Assembly (NCBI GenBank): GCA_002409595.1
Contig: DHNQ01000010.1
Span: 98,456-162,455, forward strand
From: Dysgonomonas sp. UBA5412
GTDB lineage: Bacteria > Bacteroidota > Bacteroidia > Bacteroidales > Dysgonomonadaceae
DNA: 64,000 nt
Direction of reading: 5' to 3'
Part shown: in pieces, positions 18,701 to 27,141 of the stretch
How positions within the stretch are numbered: the stretch's first letter is position 1
Layout: each line of letters begins with the position of its first letter
Notes under the pieces: generated by a model
Told to the model about the DNA's origin: nothing
Seen by the model: only the letters and a program-made list of their open reading frames with translations
Databases searched by the model: none
Translations under genes and position numbers: made by a program

Positions 18701-19853
18701 TATTATTCTTAGGAGTGTAGAACGATTAGGTCTTAAATATATAGAGATCGAGGTCAAAGATACCGGCGATGGAATATCACAACAAGCATTACCTTATATT
18801 TTTGACAGATATTATAGAGAATACAATGATAATAAAATCTCGGGAACGGGTATAGGTCTTGCAATAGTTTACAATCTGGTCAAGTTGCATCAGGGAGAGA
18901 TAGTAGTAAATAGCCAGAAAGGAGAGGGGACTTCCTTTATATTTAGATTACTGGCTGACAATAATTATTTGGATGGAATACATGTTCAAACCGATGAACA
19001 GAAGATAATGAATGTGATTGATGAAGAAATACTAAAAATAGTTGATTCTGAACCTGCTAAGCATATAGTACTCATAGTCGAAGATAATGAGGATATATGC
19101 TCTTATATGAAAAACTCGTTACAAGATTATTATGAGGTAATAATGGCCGAAGATGGCATGAAAGGATTAGAATTAGCCCAAAGCTTTACTCCCGATATTA
19201 TAATAAGTGATATAATGATGCCTCAAATGGATGGAATAGAAATGTGTAGACGCCTGAAAAAAGACATACGTACGAGCCATATTCCCATTATATTACTCAC
19301 TGCTAAAGATTCGATTGAAGATAGGTCTTTAGGTTATGACATAGGGGCAGATTCATATATAGTAAAACCATTCAATTCCGGACTGCTGCATAGTCGGATT
19401 ACTAATATTTTGGACACGAGAAATAAGATTGCAGAACTAGTTTCGAACAATGTTAAAGAAAAAGGAAATGCTCTGATCGAATCTATAAACGAACTTGATA
19501 ATGAGTTTTTGAGTAAAACTTCTGCAATTATAGAACATAACCTAAGCTCAGACAAGCTGGATGTGGCATTTATTGCAAATGAGATGAATATGAGCCATTC
19601 TACCTTTTATCGTAAGATTAAAGCTCTGACAGGTAGAACAGTGAATGAATATATAAAGAAAATAAAAATGAAAAATGCCGAGAGGCTTTTATTATGTGGT
19701 AAATATACAATCTCAGAAGTATCCCTTATGGTTGGCATAAATAGCATGACATACTTCAGACAATGTATTAAAGATGAATTTGGGATGCCTCCGTCCGAAT
19801 ATATAAAATATGTCTCGGAAATGGCAAATAGAGATGAAACACACTCTAAATAA
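15774..19853 (+). CDS. Hybrid two-component sensor/regulator (HTCS) of the polysaccharide utilization locus
   Basis: A 1359-residue one-protein signalling chain. After a signal peptide (MKKILYLFVFLHIFVHIYAQ) come two periplasmic beta-propellers built of repeated segments such as GNLWIGTFGQGL and GNIWLGTYGGGL, a Y_Y_Y domain (YSYMMKGLDENW), and one transmembrane helix near residues 797-818. Inside the cell are a histidine kinase (THELRTP, phospho-acceptor H848; ATP site VKDTGDGIS and GTGIGLAI), a receiver domain (VLIVEDNEDI; phospho-acceptor D1146 in IISDIMMPQMDG) and a C-terminal AraC-type helix-turn-helix. HTCS proteins bind a glycan breakdown product in the periplasm and switch on the neighbouring sus-type genes, here the four downstream. 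Confidence 0.97.
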   Translation: MKKILYLFVFLHIFVHIYAQPYTIDILSLESGISSSFITSITEDRDGFLWIATESGLNRFDGRKFTVYEKNREKYGESINCEGINIIYADPDQDILWIGTQREGLNAYNYSTGIFSYYTHDPKNNRSIITNDVTDIISSKDGNLWIATYHQGIEYFDKKTNEFTHYNTKTIPELKNNQTWTIALDNDNLYIGHVNKGLSILSLQTKKMKNYVHDPSDPKSIPGNTVRAICIDKNDNVWVGTDNGLALFNSETEEFLVFKHLNSNSKSLLSNYIYSIKQIDDNLYIGIQNGGVSILNTKNKMFSSPQNIEFTNITAGNGQDKLSNPSVKAIFQDKFGNIWLGTYGGGLNFIGKLKPFFNTWEYNPNNILTGLSNAVAWGLCVDDDGNLWIGTDGGGINVYQNGINKRVITKEKDGLSDNAILSAMKDSQGNLWFGTFSGGVNIYNKKERKLKPSLPQLKGADIRHFFEDSNKTVWISSDLGLFAYNLINKKGKLYDVTNSVLSENLIRSFAEDNQGNLWIGTFGQGLVIADRNLNLIQYIKVKDGLYSNNINQIFRDSRQRMWIATGEGLVLFPDIKELDNLKIYTTQEGLTNNNIRAIQEDDLGNIWVSTNRGINKIDATSFNISNYTRQSGVPLGTFMNGSAVKTSDGTIYFGSQNGVCYFDPQYISEAIDISPTVINSFIIHDSPIETSTPLRSLPITDPISLTYKQNTFQISFNTQNYAQSKIVEYSYMMKGLDENWMILQDDNSVTFRNIPYGEYQLQVKSRIKNQEWNDRIETLNIIISPPFWLSWWAKLIYISLFLTIIFIVIRFYKRKLHLENSLLLEKGTHEQEQKLNDERMRFYTNITHELRTPLTLIIGPLDDLSKDKTLSSKNISLISTVQKSAAKLLSLINQILEFRKTETYNKQLMIKKGNLVALLNEIIVKYKITNTNKDLAIDLYFEEQQQDIYFDPDVVTTIVDNLVSNAIKYTHKGNVSIILRSVERLGLKYIEIEVKDTGDGISQQALPYIFDRYYREYNDNKISGTGIGLAIVYNLVKLHQGEIVVNSQKGEGTSFIFRLLADNNYLDGIHVQTDEQKIMNVIDEEILKIVDSEPAKHIVLIVEDNEDICSYMKNSLQDYYEVIMAEDGMKGLELAQSFTPDIIISDIMMPQMDGIEMCRRLKKDIRTSHIPIILLTAKDSIEDRSLGYDIGADSYIVKPFNSGLLHSRITNILDTRNKIAELVSNNVKEKGNALIESINELDNEFLSKTSAIIEHNLSSDKLDVAFIANEMNMSHSTFYRKIKALTGRTVNEYIKKIKMKNAERLLLCGKYTISEVSLMVGINSMTYFRQCIKDEFGMPPSEYIKYVSEMANRDETHSK

Positions 19854-19981
19854 AACAATTGATGAAAAAAAGCTTATATCTGACGAAAAAAAGAGGGCTA
19901 TAAATATTACGATCTAGTTACTTTGTGTTATATCAAATTGAGGAATCATTGGTATTTATTACTCTGATAAAACACAAAGAC

Positions 19982-22486
19982 ATGAGAACACGACAAATTT
20001 TTTTATTAGTATTTATTACTACCTTCTTTTCTACACCATCGATATTCGGACAAATATCATTTGGTAATCCTGAGAAAATAAACGATAGTTGGAAATTCAC
20101 ATTAACTGATATTCCTGAAGCAAAAAATCGTAGTTATAACGATACCAAATGGCAACAAGTAGATTTGCCTCACGATTGGAGTGTCAGAGGACAATTGAGC
20201 CCAACTTTAGCAAGCTGCACGGGCTACTTACCGGGAGGTATAGGTTGGTATAGAAAAGCCTTATCTATCCCCTCTACAAAACAAGGAGAAAAAGTATATC
20301 TCTATTTCGAGGGTGTATATAATCGCAGCGAAGTGTTTGTCAATGGGCAATCAGTAGGCAAACGTCCAAACGGTTATGTATCCTTTGCCTACGATGTAAC
20401 CCCTTATGTAAAATATGGAGAAGATAATGTTGTCGCAGTTAGAGTTGACCATAGTCTTTCTGCCGATTCTCGTTGGTATACCGGCTCAGGTATATATCGC
20501 AATGTTTGGCTAGTATATGCCAATCCTACACACATTGCTCAATGGGGTGTATATGCTTATCCGGAAATCGAAAAGAAAAAAGGAATACTTCACGTAGAAG
20601 TAGCAATAGATAATGAGGTTGCATCAGGAAAATCAGTTCAGATATTGAATGAATTATACGATCAAACCGGAAAGGTTGTTGCAAAAGCAAATAATAAACT
20701 CAGTATTACAGCTAATTCTGACAATACACTGAAAACTTCGCTGAATATTAATAATCCGGCACTATGGGATATTAGTTCACCAAATCTGTACACTCTAAAA
20801 ACAATAGTCTCCGAAAATGGCAAGGTGATAGATAAATCAGAAACTAAAACCGGCTTTAGAACTTATACTTTCGATCCTAACAAAGGCTTTGCTCTTAACG
20901 GTCAGTGGATGAAAGTCAAAGGAGTATGCCTGCACCATGATGCAGGAGTTTTGGGCGCAGCAGTCCCTCGCGAAGTCTGGAAGAGAAGACTGTTAACCCT
21001 AAAAGAGATTGGGGTTAATGCAATTCGTACGAGCCATAACCCTCAAGCACCTGATTTGTACGAGTTATGCGATGAATTGGGACTATTGGTTATGAATGAA
21101 GCATTTGACGAATGGGAATTTGCCAAACGTAAATGGATAGAAGGTTGGAATGTCGGTACTCCCGGTTTTCAAGGCGCCTACGATTTCTTCGATGAATGGG
21201 GCGAAAAGGACTTAGCTGATATGGTTCGTCGAGACCGTAACCACATTTCTGTATTTGCATGGAGTATCGGGAATGAAGTTGATTATCCTAACGATCCGTA
21301 TTCACATCCTGTTTTGGATGGAGGTAAAGATACCGGTTTTACCCAAGCTATGTTTGGCGGATATCAAAAAGATGCTCCCGATGCAATGCTACTCGGAGGT
21401 ATTGCTAAACGATTGGCTAAAGTAGTTAAAGAATATGATAAATCTCGTCCTACAACAGCCGGATTGGCGGGAGTTGCCATGTCTAATGAAACAGAATATC
21501 CATCATCTTTGGATATTGCAGGCTATAATTATACAGAAAGTATGTATTTCTCAGATCATAAAAAATATCCTAATCGCGTAATATATGGAAGTGAGAATCG
21601 CCATGAATTAAGTGCATGGAAAGCTGTACGTGATAATGATTTTATTTTCGGACAATTCCTATGGACAGGGATAGACTATCTTGGCGAATCGGGAAAATGG
21701 CCTTCACGCGGATTTTATTCAGGTCTTCTTGATTTTGGAGGCTTTATCAAACCGAGAGGCTATTTTCGTCAGTCCCTATGGTCTGATAAGCCAATGGCGT
21801 ATTTAGGTACATATCCCACACCCGGCAAAGGTAGCCCAAGCCAGATGAAAGATGTGTGGTCGCAATTAGATGCAGAGAATGCAGGTGGAAATTATGAAGA
21901 GAAAACGCCATCTATGGATGCTTGGTCTATATGGAATTATACAGAAGGTCAATCTATAAGGGTCGTTTGCTATACTAATACAGCTAAAGCTCAACTATTG
22001 TTAAACGGAACAATTGTTGGTGCAACTCAAAATTATAATGATGAAACCGGTATTATATATTGGGACATCCCCTACCAAGCTGGTAAATTGGAAGTCGTAG
22101 GTATGGATACTCAGGGTAAAGAACAAGCTCGATATAATATAAAGTCATCAAACAGACCATCGAAGATTAAGATACTTTCTGCTGACAACGAGATTTCTAA
22201 AGATAAAGGAGTAGCACAGATTGTTATTCAGGTTGTTGATGAAAATGATCTGCCGGTAATGCTTTCCGATGATGAAATAACCTGTGAATTAGTTGGCGCG
22301 GCTAAATTATTGGGTTTGGAAGCTAGCAACAATGAAGATATGTCAGACTATACTGATAATAAACACAGAGTATTTCATGGACGTATGATTGCATATATAC
22401 AAGCTACGGGTAATGCCGGTGATGTAAATATTCGTTTTTCTGCACCTTGGCTCAAATCAATAGAAACAGTTGTTAAAATAAGATGA
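19982..22486 (+). CDS. GH2 family beta-galactosidase-like glycoside hydrolase, exported
   Basis: An 834-residue retaining glycosidase. A signal peptide (MRTRQIFLLVFITTFFSTPS) is followed by the GH2 jelly-roll sugar-binding domain (WQQVDLPHDWSV, GVYNRSEVFVNGQSVG), an immunoglobulin-like domain, the catalytic barrel and C-terminal beta domains. The acid/base is E432 in AWSIGNEVD and the nucleophile E538 in IYGSENRHE; MKVKGVCLHHDAG and NAIRTSHNPQAP are the usual GH2 marks. The frame is open upstream to 19925, but the signal peptide fixes the start at ATG 19982. GH2 members also include beta-glucuronidases and beta-mannosidases, so galactose specificity is likely rather than proven. A terminator follows at 22512. 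Confidence 0.92.
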   Translation: MRTRQIFLLVFITTFFSTPSIFGQISFGNPEKINDSWKFTLTDIPEAKNRSYNDTKWQQVDLPHDWSVRGQLSPTLASCTGYLPGGIGWYRKALSIPSTKQGEKVYLYFEGVYNRSEVFVNGQSVGKRPNGYVSFAYDVTPYVKYGEDNVVAVRVDHSLSADSRWYTGSGIYRNVWLVYANPTHIAQWGVYAYPEIEKKKGILHVEVAIDNEVASGKSVQILNELYDQTGKVVAKANNKLSITANSDNTLKTSLNINNPALWDISSPNLYTLKTIVSENGKVIDKSETKTGFRTYTFDPNKGFALNGQWMKVKGVCLHHDAGVLGAAVPREVWKRRLLTLKEIGVNAIRTSHNPQAPDLYELCDELGLLVMNEAFDEWEFAKRKWIEGWNVGTPGFQGAYDFFDEWGEKDLADMVRRDRNHISVFAWSIGNEVDYPNDPYSHPVLDGGKDTGFTQAMFGGYQKDAPDAMLLGGIAKRLAKVVKEYDKSRPTTAGLAGVAMSNETEYPSSLDIAGYNYTESMYFSDHKKYPNRVIYGSENRHELSAWKAVRDNDFIFGQFLWTGIDYLGESGKWPSRGFYSGLLDFGGFIKPRGYFRQSLWSDKPMAYLGTYPTPGKGSPSQMKDVWSQLDAENAGGNYEEKTPSMDAWSIWNYTEGQSIRVVCYTNTAKAQLLLNGTIVGATQNYNDETGIIYWDIPYQAGKLEVVGMDTQGKEQARYNIKSSNRPSKIKILSADNEISKDKGVAQIVIQVVDENDLPVMLSDDEITCELVGAAKLLGLEASNNEDMSDYTDNKHRVFHGRMIAYIQATGNAGDVNIRFSAPWLKSIETVVKIR

Positions 22487-22511
22487 TAACCTTGTAACGA
22501 ATAATAAGATT

Positions 22512-22562
22512 CCGGTTACACTCAGAGCCATTTATGAAAAATCAGTAACCGGTCTCTTTTTG
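22512..22562 (+). terminator. Hairpin terminator after the GH2 gene
   Basis: CCGGTTAC (22512-22519) pairs with GTAACCGG (22545-22552), followed by TCTCTTTTTG. The loop is long (25 bases). It could end or reduce transcription before the propeller gene. Confidence 0.6.
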
Positions 22563-22591
22563 ATTGTAAAATATTGAAAAACCAAAAATAT

Positions 22592-23782
22592 ATGCAACGC
22601 AACCCTCTAATATTTGCTTATACAATTGTATTATTATTTATAGGAACATATAGTCTTTATGCTGTGCCAAGCCATGTAATGAATAATACCATTTCCAATA
22701 ATATACTTATTCCTCCTCCCGGAGTGGTAGTGCATAATTCAAAAGCTATAACACATAACTATGTGGGTTCTCCGAGTATTGTTGTTTTAGAAGATGGGAC
22801 TTATGTTGTTTCCCACGATTATTTCGGGCAAGGGCGTCTTTTCGATTCTTTTGTCTATCGTTCTACAGATAAGGGGAAAACATGGACTCAATGTGCTTTT
22901 ATCCCGAAATTCGGTTGGGGAAGTCTTTTTACCAGAGGAAAAGAATTGTATCTGTTAGGTGTACGACCTAAGGGAGATATGGGCTATGGAGATGCTGTAA
23001 TAATGAAATCTTTAGATGGCGGATATACATGGAGTAAACCTGAAAATGAAAAAACAGGATTATTGCTAGATGGTTTTTATCATTGTGCTCCGGTTCCTGT
23101 TGTTTTTTATAAAGGAAAAATATGGAGAGCAATGGAAGACCATCAGCAGGTTGATGGCTGGGGTAATTTCTATGCCTTTATGATGTCCGTAAAAGAAGAT
23201 TCCGATCTCTTAGACGCTGAAAATTGGATATTTAGCAATCAACTGAAGTTTGATAGTAATTGGTTAGAAGGTGCTTCTGCATGGTTGGAAGGTAATGCTG
23301 TAATAGCCAAAGATGGAGGTGTAAAAGATGTGTTGCGTGTACATTATTCAGACGATGATATTGCTGCTATTGTAGATGTATCAGACGATGGCAAAGAAAT
23401 ATCTTTTAATCCTCAAACGGGATTTGCTAATTTACCCGGAGCCAGTAAGAAATTTACAATTCGGTACGATGAAGTGTCTCAAAAATATTGGACTATCAGT
23501 AATTATGTTTTACCTCACGATAGAGGAGGAAATAATGAACGAACTCGCAATACATTAGCTCTTTCATGGTCAGATAATCTCAAAGATTGGCATGTTAAAG
23601 ATATACTATTAACAGATTCGGATATAGCCAAACATGGATTTCAGTATGTAGATTGGTTGATAGAAAACGATGATATTATAGCTGTCGTTCGTACCGCATG
23701 GGAAGATGAAACTGGTAGTGCCGATAATCAGCATAATGCTAACTATCTGACGTTCCACCGATTTCCTGAATTCAGAAAATAG
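22592..23782 (+). CDS. Exported BNR/Asp-box beta-propeller protein (sialidase-like fold)
   Basis: About 396 residues with a signal-peptide-like start (NPLIFAYTIVLLFIGTYSLYA). Two Asp-boxes are clear, STDKGKTWTQ and SLDGGYTWSKP, the hallmark of six- or seven-bladed sialidase-type propellers. The FRIP/YRIP motif and the arginine triad of true sialidases are not evident. Conserved-looking His/Tyr segments occur instead: THNYVGSPSI, SHDYFGQG, FYHCAPVPV and DNQHNANYLTFHRF. That suggests a different glycan enzyme, for example a hydrolase or a propeller-type polysaccharide lyase (PL42-like), but this is inference. The open frame reaches a TTG at 22574; ATG 22592 is the better start. It lies in a polysaccharide utilization locus between GH2 and susC. 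Confidence 0.82.
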   Translation: MQRNPLIFAYTIVLLFIGTYSLYAVPSHVMNNTISNNILIPPPGVVVHNSKAITHNYVGSPSIVVLEDGTYVVSHDYFGQGRLFDSFVYRSTDKGKTWTQCAFIPKFGWGSLFTRGKELYLLGVRPKGDMGYGDAVIMKSLDGGYTWSKPENEKTGLLLDGFYHCAPVPVVFYKGKIWRAMEDHQQVDGWGNFYAFMMSVKEDSDLLDAENWIFSNQLKFDSNWLEGASAWLEGNAVIAKDGGVKDVLRVHYSDDDIAAIVDVSDDGKEISFNPQTGFANLPGASKKFTIRYDEVSQKYWTISNYVLPHDRGGNNERTRNTLALSWSDNLKDWHVKDILLTDSDIAKHGFQYVDWLIENDDIIAVVRTAWEDETGSADNQHNANYLTFHRFPEFRK

Positions 23783-24098
23783 ATATAGAGAACCATAAAA
23801 TCCTATTTATGAGATGATACAATGAGAAAATACACATAAACCTTTAAATCTATTAATCATGAAAGAATTAGAATCTTCTTAGACTTTTAGTCTTTTTCAA
23901 CAACATGTAGGAGGCTAATTTGATAATAAAATTTCTTGTCGGGTCTGTAATAATTTCATACTGGAAAATAAATATTTCAGCAGATCTATAACTGTTCTAT
24001 GTTCTGTCGGGAACTGAATTAGTTATTCTACGTATATACGTTAACCTTTTAATTGGCTTATAGAGCCAGATAGTTGTATAATTATAAAACTAATAATT
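23783..24098 (+). promoter_or_regulatory. 316-base leader upstream of susC with a perfect palindrome
   Basis: No gene is supported here. It holds a 7-codon mini-frame (ATG 23860), a small hairpin AGACTTTTAGTCT followed by a T-run (23881-23897) that may be a weak terminator for the propeller gene, and a perfect 12-base palindrome ACGTATATACGT at 24030-24041, 57 bases before the susC ATG. Such a site could bind the AraC-type domain of the neighbouring hybrid regulator; that is inference. Confidence 0.35.
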
Positions 24099-27000
24099 AT
24101 GAAAAAATATTTATTATTACTTTTTCTGTTTATATGTGTCTATACATATTCTCAGAATATAGAGCAAACCGGTATGGTGATTGATGCCGGTACAAAAGAA
24201 CCTCTTACCGGAGTTTCTGTTGCTTTAAAAGGTTCTACTACCGGAGCTTTTACCGATTTGGACGGGAAATTCAAACTTCAGATTCCAGCCAAATCAACTC
24301 TGGTTATTTCTTATATTGGTTATATCAGTAAAGAAGTTGAATCTTCCGCCACAAATCTGCACATAGAATTGGCTGAAAAAGTACAGCAATTAGACGAAGT
24401 CATTGTAATTGGGTTCGGTACAGCAAAGAAGAGCGATCTGACAAGCTCTATTTCTTCGATCAAAGGACAAGAGTTATCTACTATGACAGTAGGAAATGTT
24501 AATGAATCTCTACAAGGTAAGGTATCCGGCGTGCAAGTCGTGGGAGGTGGAGGTCCCGGAGCTAGCCCTAAAGTGCTGATCAGAGGTTTCTCTACAGTTA
24601 GTTTAGATACCGATCCTCTTTATGTAGTAGATGGTGTTCCTGTGGGAACGAATATCAATTATCTGAACGCAAACGATATAGAAAGTATGGAAGTGTTGAA
24701 AGATGCTTCATCCGCAGCCATATACGGAAGTCGAGCTTCGAATGGTGTGATAATGATTACCACAAAAAGAGGAATAGAGGGAAAAACCCGTTACAATGTC
24801 GATCTTAGTTACGGTTATCAGTACATGGCAAAACCATTTAAAATGGCTAATGCTGTCGAATATGCTACAATATTTAATGGAGCTAGAGAAGCTTCCGGCC
24901 TTAATCCTGAATGGAACGATCCGGCATCTTATGAGGGTAAAACAACTGATTGGTGGGGAGCAGGTATAGACAAATACTCGCCACAAATGAATGCAAGCTT
25001 TAGTCTGCAAGGTGGTGACGCAAAAAGACGTTATTCGTTGAGTATGAATTACTATAAGCAGGATTCATTTTATGAAAAAGGTGGCTGGACCAAATTCTCA
25101 GCACGGTTTACAAATGATTATACTACATCTAAAGTTCTTTCATTCGGATATAGCCTTACTCCAATATACGAGTCTTGGGGACAACCGAGCAATTGGGGTA
25201 ATTTTGTTAAGATAGATCCTATAACACCTATTTATAAACCGGCTAGCGAGTTGACCGGAGATGAGAATGAATATAGTATTTATGCCCGTTCTCCGAGTTA
25301 TATTTATAATCCGGTAGGAGAAGTAGCCCGGTGGGATGAGGAATATAAGCGTTATAGCTTAGCATCAACAGCCTATGCTCAAGTTAGCCTTCGGGATAAG
25401 ATAGTCTTACGTTCGCAATTAGGGGTAGATGTAGATACCCGAGTTTATAAAAAATTCTTTCCCGATTTTGTAATTGATGCAGCCCATGAGAAAAATGAAG
25501 TAAATAGAGTAGAGCGAGAGCATCCTTTGTATGTGAATTGGAATCTTCAGAACACTGTAACATATACGGATGTGTTCAACGAAAAACATAATCTGTCATT
25601 AATGTTAGGTAATACATTGGAAGAATACCACGAAGAAATATTTAAGGGGCGGATAAGTGGAATTCCTAATAATATGGATGAACTGAGAGAGCTAGATGCG
25701 GGGACAATAAATAAAGAGGTAGAAGGTCGTGCAAAGACCACTTCCATAGCCTCATTTCTCGGACGTGTTATGTATAATTATAATACAAAATATTATTTGA
25801 CTGCTACCTTTAGAACTGATGGCTCTTCAAAGTTTCTGGATAACAACAAATGGGCATCTTTCCCATCTGCATCCCTTGCATGGAGAATATCGGGAGAAGA
25901 TTTTATGAGTGGAACAAAAGGTTTCTTGGATGATCTTAAATTAAAAGCCGGATGGGGTAGATCTGGAAACCAATCTCTTCCTACAGGAGTATATTTAAGC
26001 AAAATCGGTACAGGCTATTCGGTTATAGGAGGCAGTGTTGTAAATGGCAATAAGTTGTCAACAATAAAGAATGAGAATATAAAATGGGAAACCGTAGAGG
26101 ACTTGAATTTAGGATTGGATTTTACTCTTTTCAGTTCAAGACTTTCAGGAGGAATTGATCTGTACAAGAGAAAAACTAAAGATATGATATTTAAGAAAAC
26201 ATATCCATTCTATTCAGGATATCCCGGCGGGGCAACAATTTGGTCCAATGTTGGATCAATGCGCTCGCAAGGAATAGATTTCAATCTGGGATACAACGAC
26301 AATATAGGCGGCTTTAAATATGGAGCTACATTTACTCTTACAACATTCGATGTTAAAATGTTGTCTTTGGTAGACGATACTCCTATTTATGGATACGGAC
26401 AGAAGACTAAAATGGTTGTTGGTGATGAATCCGGTTTCTACTATGGATATAAGGCTGATGGATTGTTCCAAAATCAAGGAGAAGTAGATAAGCATTCTAA
26501 TACGGAAGGGAAAAAACTACAGACTAATGCACGTCCGGGAGATATTCGCTTTGCAGATACGAATGGCGACGGAGTATTGGACGCCGAAGATAGGGTGAAA
26601 TTAGGCTCTCCTTGGGCAGATGTAACTATGGGGCTCAATCTTACTGCAGAATATAAGAACTTTGATTTGTTAGTAAATCTTTATGCGAGTATCGGAAATG
26701 ATTTAGTAAACGAAGTGAAAAATGATCTGTATAATGCAGCAAATCAATCGAACAAAGTATCAGGATTGATAAATAAAGCATGGCATGGCGAAGGAACATC
26801 TAATTCTATTCCACGTTTGGTATATGTAGATGAAAACGAAAACTATTCTCGTTTTTCATCAATATATGTAGAAGATGGTTCGTATTTGCGTATGAAAAAT
26901 ATACAGTTGGGATATACAATTCCCAAACTAAAATATTTTGATAAAGTGAGGGTATATGTTGCTGCTCAAAATCTGTTTACAATAACAGGATATGATGGTA

Positions 27001-27122
27001 TTGATCCAGAGGTAGGAGGGTCAAGTTCAGGCGACGAGAGTGCAGTCCTTCGTTTTGGAATGGGAGGATGGACTTATCCGGTACAGAAGACATTTCTGAT
27101 AGGAGCAAATATTTCATTTTAA
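24099..27122 (+). CDS. SusC/RagA-family TonB-dependent outer-membrane transporter
   Basis: A 1007-residue outer-membrane channel that imports glycan oligomers using TonB energy. It shows a signal peptide (KKYLLLLFLFICVYTYSQ), a carboxypeptidase-like regulatory domain (EPLTGVSVALKGSTTGAF, residues 36-53), a TonB-box-like LDEVIVIGFGTAKKSDL, the plug domain (NVNESLQGKVSGVQVV, VLIRG, DPLYVVDGVPVG, ESMEVLKDASSAAIYGSRAS) and a long beta-barrel ending in TFLIGANISF with a C-terminal Phe. It is followed after 19 bases by its SusD partner. Substrate is probably a galactose-containing oligosaccharide, inferred from the GH2 neighbour only. Confidence 0.97.
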   Translation: MKKYLLLLFLFICVYTYSQNIEQTGMVIDAGTKEPLTGVSVALKGSTTGAFTDLDGKFKLQIPAKSTLVISYIGYISKEVESSATNLHIELAEKVQQLDEVIVIGFGTAKKSDLTSSISSIKGQELSTMTVGNVNESLQGKVSGVQVVGGGGPGASPKVLIRGFSTVSLDTDPLYVVDGVPVGTNINYLNANDIESMEVLKDASSAAIYGSRASNGVIMITTKRGIEGKTRYNVDLSYGYQYMAKPFKMANAVEYATIFNGAREASGLNPEWNDPASYEGKTTDWWGAGIDKYSPQMNASFSLQGGDAKRRYSLSMNYYKQDSFYEKGGWTKFSARFTNDYTTSKVLSFGYSLTPIYESWGQPSNWGNFVKIDPITPIYKPASELTGDENEYSIYARSPSYIYNPVGEVARWDEEYKRYSLASTAYAQVSLRDKIVLRSQLGVDVDTRVYKKFFPDFVIDAAHEKNEVNRVEREHPLYVNWNLQNTVTYTDVFNEKHNLSLMLGNTLEEYHEEIFKGRISGIPNNMDELRELDAGTINKEVEGRAKTTSIASFLGRVMYNYNTKYYLTATFRTDGSSKFLDNNKWASFPSASLAWRISGEDFMSGTKGFLDDLKLKAGWGRSGNQSLPTGVYLSKIGTGYSVIGGSVVNGNKLSTIKNENIKWETVEDLNLGLDFTLFSSRLSGGIDLYKRKTKDMIFKKTYPFYSGYPGGATIWSNVGSMRSQGIDFNLGYNDNIGGFKYGATFTLTTFDVKMLSLVDDTPIYGYGQKTKMVVGDESGFYYGYKADGLFQNQGEVDKHSNTEGKKLQTNARPGDIRFADTNGDGVLDAEDRVKLGSPWADVTMGLNLTAEYKNFDLLVNLYASIGNDLVNEVKNDLYNAANQSNKVSGLINKAWHGEGTSNSIPRLVYVDENENYSRFSSIYVEDGSYLRMKNIQLGYTIPKLKYFDKVRVYVAAQNLFTITGYDGIDPEVGGSSSGDESAVLRFGMGGWTYPVQKTFLIGANISF

Positions 27123-27141
27123 ACTGTAAAAAAATAAAATT

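Noticed and set aside
19925..19981. Longer start for the GH2 gene
   Set aside because: The signal peptide begins at ATG 19982; the extra residues do not fit an export signal.
22592..23782. Calling the propeller protein a sialidase
   Set aside because: Asp-boxes are shared by many propeller enzymes, and the FRIP motif and arginine triad were not found.
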